In this document: positions 31,634 through 35,908 of the stretch, piece after piece
Layout of the letters: the number at the start of each line of letters is the position of its first letter
How positions within the stretch are numbered: position 1 is the stretch's first letter
NCBI GenBank assembly: GCA_964394585.1
Contig: CAYMYI010000034.1
Location: 1 to 35,908, forward strand
Length of the DNA: 35,908 bases
Direction of reading: 5' to 3'
Source: CAYUJH01 sp964394585
GTDB lineage: Bacteria; Bacteroidota; Bacteroidia; Cytophagales; Flammeovirgaceae
Program-made: the position numbers and the translations under genes
Notes under the pieces: generated by a model
The model's input: only the letters and a program-made list of their open reading frames with translations
Told to the model about the DNA's origin: nothing
Databases searched by the model: none

Positions 31634-31847
31634 CAAGAGGCAATCAATGCCCAATCAATAAAAAACAGAATAAGATTTATGTAATTGGAGCAGTTTCTCA
31701 AGTTTGATTTACCTGATTTTTAAAAGACTTCAAAATCTAACTCTACCAAAATCAGCACGTTTAGGGCATAGTACTTAATGATATATACTCTTAAAGCCGG
31801 TTAACGTCATTTATGAACAGAAGCTATGCGAATTATAGAAGAATGCA

Positions 31848-31890
31848 TACCTTTGCGCACTTAAAAAATGAGTATTATTAATATTAAGTG
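31848..31890 (+). promoter_or_regulatory. -7 element and leader hairpin before the PpiD-like gene
   Basis: TACCTTTG (31848-31855) is an exact TAnnTTTG followed by CGCAC. A stem CACTTAA (31858-31864) with TTAAGTG (31884-31890) starts almost at the predicted transcription start and ends 9 nt before the ATG, so it could affect translation. Confidence 0.5.
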
Positions 31891-31899
31891 TGTAAATAG

Positions 31900-34008
31900 A
31901 TGACTCTGATTAACAAAATCCGCGAGCGGACCGGTTTAATGATTGGTATTATCGCCGTTGCCCTAGGGCTTTTTGTGCTTGGCGACTTGTTCTCTTCAGG
32001 CGGTTCAGCCATTTTTCAAGATAATTCCAGAATTGTAGGAGAGATTGGTGGGGAAGAAATTACCTTAGAAGAGTTTACTGCTGAGTACGAACGCATACGT
32101 ACCAACTATGCAATGTCTACAGGGCAGAACCCTCCTGAATCTATCTTACCTTCTATCCGCCAGCAAGCTTGGAATCAACTCATTTTTAAAGTTGCATATC
32201 GCCAAGAGTGTGAAAAATTGGGCTTAGAAGTTACCGATGCCGAAATGGTGGATATGGTGCAAGGCAATAATATTCACCCAGGCGTGGCTAGCTCATTCAC
32301 TAATCCGGAAACAGGAGAAGTAGATCGAACCGCAATCCAAAATTTCTTAGCCAATCTCGATCAGTACGACCCCTCAGCGCAGGCTTCATGGTACAACTTT
32401 GAAAGTAGCCTTGGTCCAGACCGCCTCAAGAGTAAATATGAAGGTCTGCTTACCAATACATTTTACGCTACGAAAGCAGAAGCCAAACGCGAATACAGAA
32501 GTAAAAATGCTAGCGCCGATTTAAAATATGTATATGTCCCCTTCAGTTCTGTGGCAGACTCTACCATTACGGTAACCGACGCCGATTTATCAGCTTACTT
32601 CAATAAAAACAAAGAAGAGTTTGAAGGAACCGCCAATGTTGAACTCGAGTATCTTTCATTCTCACTAAGAGCCACTGCCGAGGATATCGCTGCGATTAAA
32701 GCCGAAACGGATGCTTTACGCACTGCATTTATAGAAACTCAAAACGATACGGCATTTGTGGAGGCAAATTCTGATGGATCAAGCAATTTCCAACTAGTAT
32801 CGCCTGCAAACTTACCTACTGAACTCACCTTCGAAAACAACCTAGATGGTTTGGAAAAAGGAAAGGTATATGGACCATACAATGCCGGGCAAGAATTCAG
32901 AATGTTCAAAGTAATTGATATCCGCCAAGATACTGTGCCTTCTGCTCGTGCACGTCATATTCTATTTAAGGTAGAAGAAGGAGAGACGGATAGTGATGCT
33001 TTAGCTCGCGCAAATGAGGTTCTTCGCCAAATTAAAAATGGTGCTGACTTCGGCGAAATGGCTAAAGAACATGGAACTGACGGCACAAAAGATCGCGGCG
33101 GCGATTTAGGATGGTTTGCACAAGGCACCATGGTAGACGAGTTCAACGAAGCTGTAATGAATGCAACAGAACCCGGTTTACTTCCTCGCCCTGTAAAAAC
33201 CCAATTTGGTTATCATCTTATCGAGGTAGTAAATACTAAAACCTTTGACCAATTCCTTATTGGTACTATCCTTAAAGAAATCACCCCGAGTGATGAAACG
33301 ATTGACCGCGTTTACCGCCAAGCAGGTCGTTTTACACAATATGAAACTCGCGATGCACTCTCGAACAATCTTGACTCCGGCATGGTACTTTACCAAGCAC
33401 TGACTGTTCCACCAACAGCGCGTAATATTAATAACCTGACTGGAAACCGCGTTCGTCAGATTGTAACATGGGCATATGGCGACGCGAAGGTCGGCGAGAT
33501 TTCTGATATTTTCGACCTAGACGATCAGTTCGTAATTGCTGTACTAAATAAAAGAACAGAAAAAGGAGAGGCTACGCTTGAAGATGTAAAAGAGCAAGTA
33601 AAACAAGCCGTAATTAAAGAGAAGAAGAAAGAAATCATCGCCAATAAATTAAAGGAGCTAGGTGGTACAATAGATGAAATCAGTTCAGCATATGGTACAG
33701 GAGCTACTGTTTATACAGCCAACCAAATTTCCTTAGCGAGTCCTTCCATCACCGGAGCAGGATTTGCCCCTGAAATTGTAGGAGCTGCCTTTGGTTTAGA
33801 AGTTGGAAAACGGTCTGCGCCGGTAGCTTCGGCGAATGGAGTGGCAATCGTTGAGCTCACTAACCTGAACGAGGCGATGGAAGTAGCCGACTACAGCGCT
33901 TACAAAAACGATGTAGTAACCCGCTATTCGGGAAGTGCACAGTTTAAGATTACTCAAGCCATCGAAAAACTCTACGATGTAGAAGAAAAACTCTATAAGT
34001 ATTACTAA
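31900..34008 (+). CDS. PpiD/SurA-like periplasmic peptidyl-prolyl isomerase, 702 aa
   Basis: A short cytoplasmic start (MTLINKIRERTG) is followed by one membrane span (LMIGIIAVALGLFVLGDLF), then a large periplasmic part. The SurA_N-like chaperone segment comes first (IVGEIGGEEITLEEFTAEYERIR, QQAWNQLIFKVAYRQECEKLGL). A parvulin domain lies at about residues 345-450, with ARARHILFKVEEGE, GADFGEMAKEHGTDGTKDRG, GDLGWFAQGTMVDEFNEAV and VKTQFGYHLIEVV. A second region of similar fold but without the motif follows. This is the layout of PpiD, an inner-membrane-anchored helper for proteins leaving the Sec channel; the Bacteroidota form is of usual length. It is followed by a strong terminator and stands alone. 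Confidence 0.92.
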   Translation: MTLINKIRERTGLMIGIIAVALGLFVLGDLFSSGGSAIFQDNSRIVGEIGGEEITLEEFTAEYERIRTNYAMSTGQNPPESILPSIRQQAWNQLIFKVAYRQECEKLGLEVTDAEMVDMVQGNNIHPGVASSFTNPETGEVDRTAIQNFLANLDQYDPSAQASWYNFESSLGPDRLKSKYEGLLTNTFYATKAEAKREYRSKNASADLKYVYVPFSSVADSTITVTDADLSAYFNKNKEEFEGTANVELEYLSFSLRATAEDIAAIKAETDALRTAFIETQNDTAFVEANSDGSSNFQLVSPANLPTELTFENNLDGLEKGKVYGPYNAGQEFRMFKVIDIRQDTVPSARARHILFKVEEGETDSDALARANEVLRQIKNGADFGEMAKEHGTDGTKDRGGDLGWFAQGTMVDEFNEAVMNATEPGLLPRPVKTQFGYHLIEVVNTKTFDQFLIGTILKEITPSDETIDRVYRQAGRFTQYETRDALSNNLDSGMVLYQALTVPPTARNINNLTGNRVRQIVTWAYGDAKVGEISDIFDLDDQFVIAVLNKRTEKGEATLEDVKEQVKQAVIKEKKKEIIANKLKELGGTIDEISSAYGTGATVYTANQISLASPSITGAGFAPEIVGAAFGLEVGKRSAPVASANGVAIVELTNLNEAMEVADYSAYKNDVVTRYSGSAQFKITQAIEKLYDVEEKLYKYY

Positions 34009-34028
34009 TTCGATTCTTTATCTACAAT

Positions 34029-34065
34029 AAACCCCTAGCTTCTGTTGAAAGCTAGGGGTTTTTTA
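34029..34065 (+). terminator. Rho-independent terminator between the PpiD-like gene and uvrA
   Basis: AAACCCCTAGCTT (34029-34041) pairs with AAGCTAGGGGTTT (34049-34061) around a CTGTTGA loop and runs into T6. It lies about 20 nt after the ppiD stop and 10 nt beyond the convergent uvrA stop, so it may also help end that transcript, although the T-run on the other strand is short. Confidence 0.9.
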
Positions 34066-34073
34066 GTATCAAA

Positions 34074-35906
34074 TTAAGGTGTAAGTTTTTCTTTTAAGTA
34101 TTGAGCAGTGTAGTTATCCTTTAGTTTGAGCATTTCTTCTGGAGTTCCGGCAAAACATAGCTGCCCTCCTTGTTCACCACCTTCCGGGCCAAGATCGATA
34201 ATCCAATCTGCCGACTTGATTACTTCCATGTTATGTTCAATAATGATGACCGAATGCCCTTTCTTTACCAAAGCATTTAACGATACAAGCAGCTTGTGAA
34301 TATCTTGGAAATGCAACCCTGTGGTGGGTTCATCAAATACAAAGAGGATTTTCTCTCCTTCTTTTACATTCCCCTTCACCAAAAAATAGGCTAATTTCAC
34401 TCGTTGAGCTTCCCCTCCACTCAGGGTATTGGAAGATTGCCCAAGCTGAATATACCCCAAGCCGGTTTCTTGCAGAGGAAGAAGTTTTTTTACAATTTTT
34501 TTCTCTGCGGCAAAAAACTCAATCGCCTCGTCGATGCTCATTTCTAAGACATCGCTAATGCTTTTTTCTTGGTAGGTTACTTCTAAAATTTCTTGCTTAA
34601 ATCGCTTGCCGTGGCAGTTTTCGCAGGTAAGGAAAATATCTGCCATAAATTGCATTTCAATTCGGTTCTCGCCTTCTCCCTGGCACATTTCACAGCGTCC
34701 TCCATCAACATTGAACGAAAAGTGAGCCGGTTTGTAGCCACGCTTTTTAGCTAGGGGCTGGTCTGCAAAAAGTTGGCGGATGTAGTCGTAGGCTTTTACA
34801 TAGGTAACCGGATTAGAGCGCGAAGACTTTCCAATAGGGTTTTGGTCTACCATTTCGATACGGTGAACCGATTTGATATCACCTTCCATACGATCAAACT
34901 TTCCGGTTTCGTGGGCGTGTTGCTCGAGCACTTTGCTTAATGCAGGAAACAGAATACTACGCACTAAGGTAGATTTTCCCGAGCCGCTCACACCGGTTAC
35001 GACTGTGAGGACTTCAAGAGGAAAATCCACATCGATGTGCTTTAAATTATTTTGAGAGGCTCCTTTTATCTGAATGGCTTTTGTCCATTTTCTCCGTTGC
35101 GAGGGAGTTGCAATGGATACTTTTCCACTTAAATAGCGTGCTGTATGGCTGCTGCTATCGTTCAGTTCAGAAATATTCCCTTGAAATACGAGTTCACCAC
35201 CGTGCCTACCGGCATCAGGGCCAATATCGATAATTTGATCGGCCGCGCGCATTACATCTTCTTCGTGCTCCACCACAATCACGGTATTGCCTATATTCTT
35301 TAGTTGTTTTAGCACCTCTATCAGTCGGCTGGTATCTCTTGGATGCAGCCCTATGCTTGGCTCGTCGAGTATGTACATAGAGCCTACCAGCGCACTTCCT
35401 AGCGAGGTTGCCAATTTAATGCGCTGGTACTCACCGCCTGAAAGCGTAGAAGTTAGCCGGTTGAGCGTGAGATACCCCAAACCTACTTGGCACAAATAGT
35501 AAAGTCGGTTTTGGATTTCTAAAAGGATGCGGCGCGCTACTTTCTGTTGAAAATCGTTTAGCGCTATGCCTTTAAAAAACTCCTCCGCTTGGGCTATAGG
35601 CATCAGCACAATATCAGCAATGGATTTCTCTGCAATTTTTACATAAAGAGCATCTTTCCGAAGGCGTGTCCCGCGGCAATCGGGGCAAGTCGTTCGCCCA
35701 CGATACCGCGAAAGCATAACACGGTACTGTATTTTATGCGATTTGGACTCTAAGTGCTCAAAAAAGGCATGAATCCCTTCGGTGTATGCATTACCGTTCC
35801 AAAGTATTGTTTTTTCCTCTTCTGATAAATCGACATACGCTCGGTGCACGGGGAAATTGAACTCGTGGGCATGCTGAACGAATTTATCGAGCCAGTTGCG
35901 CATAGT
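34074..35906 (-). CDS. uvrA: UvrA, excinuclease ABC ATPase subunit (5' partial)
   Basis: The leftward frame is open to the window edge, so about the first 330 residues of an about 940-residue protein are missing; the Met at 35903 is internal. Present are the first zinc-type cluster TTCPDCRGTRLRKDALYV, the first signature TSTLSGGEYQRIKLATSLGS with Walker B MYILDEPSIGLHPRD, the second Walker A VVTGVSGSGKSTLVRS, the second zinc module GGRCEMCQGEGENRIEMQF with CENCHGKRF, the second signature NTLSGGEAQRVKLA and Walker B LFVFDEPTTGLHFQD. UvrA dimers find bulky DNA lesions and load UvrB in nucleotide excision repair. Whether it is the main UvrA or the UvrA2 type lacking the UvrB-binding domain cannot be decided, since that part lies outside. 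Confidence 0.95.
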   Translation of the reverse strand, partial: TMRNWLDKFVQHAHEFNFPVHRAYVDLSEEEKTILWNGNAYTEGIHAFFEHLESKSHKIQYRVMLSRYRGRTTCPDCRGTRLRKDALYVKIAEKSIADIVLMPIAQAEEFFKGIALNDFQQKVARRILLEIQNRLYYLCQVGLGYLTLNRLTSTLSGGEYQRIKLATSLGSALVGSMYILDEPSIGLHPRDTSRLIEVLKQLKNIGNTVIVVEHEEDVMRAADQIIDIGPDAGRHGGELVFQGNISELNDSSSHTARYLSGKVSIATPSQRRKWTKAIQIKGASQNNLKHIDVDFPLEVLTVVTGVSGSGKSTLVRSILFPALSKVLEQHAHETGKFDRMEGDIKSVHRIEMVDQNPIGKSSRSNPVTYVKAYDYIRQLFADQPLAKKRGYKPAHFSFNVDGGRCEMCQGEGENRIEMQFMADIFLTCENCHGKRFKQEILEVTYQEKSISDVLEMSIDEAIEFFAAEKKIVKKLLPLQETGLGYIQLGQSSNTLSGGEAQRVKLAYFLVKGNVKEGEKILFVFDEPTTGLHFQDIHKLLVSLNALVKKGHSVIIIEHNMEVIKSADWIIDLGPEGGEQGGQLCFAGTPEEMLKLKDNYTAQYLKEKLTP

Positions 35907-35908
35907 AG

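Overview
The window is a scaffold piece (it contains one 100-N gap) from a free-living bacterium of the phylum Bacteroidota, most likely the Cytophagales or a near relative. The evidence is a PorZ-type type IX secretion component, Nfu with an Nfu_N domain, TPR-SpoIIE and ABC1/phasin genes, and promoters of the Bacteroidota kind (TTTG, about 20 nt, TAnnTTTG) before many genes. Genus and species cannot be named from the sequence. I recognise no tRNA, rRNA, CRISPR array, phage or intact insertion sequence.

Left part (1-12.1 kb): the 3' part of porZ; a leader-like stretch with a possible 32-aa membrane peptide and hairpins; a 2241-aa surface lipoprotein built from divergent G-x-G-Y repeats; a divergent outer-membrane beta-barrel gene; then a parA-parB pair of plasmid-like type with an inverted repeat over the parA promoter.

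Middle (12.3-20.4 kb): a GT4 glycosyltransferase and an MsbA-like ABC exporter, probably envelope lipid or glycan functions; an Rpn-type nuclease gene interrupted by the assembly gap; lipB; an ABC1/UbiB kinase-like gene; a phasin-like gene whose promoter lies in a perfect 38-bp palindrome; and a family IV esterase.

Right part (20.7-35.9 kb): nfu; an alpha/beta hydrolase followed closely by an M42 peptidase; a 398-aa membrane protein that looks like a shortened membrane pyrophosphatase without its catalytic loops; a membrane metallophosphoesterase; a TPR-SpoIIE phosphatase gene overlapping cdd; a small basic lipoprotein; dapF-hemE-TauE in a tight run; a PpiD-like periplasmic folding factor; and the 3' two thirds of uvrA, which runs off the window.

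Most genes are housekeeping or envelope genes. The points most worth following are the pyrophosphatase-like pseudoenzyme, the palindromic phasin promoter, the giant repeat lipoprotein, the parA operator and a possible structured RNA before the SpoIIE gene. All family calls come from reading motifs by eye; no database search was run.
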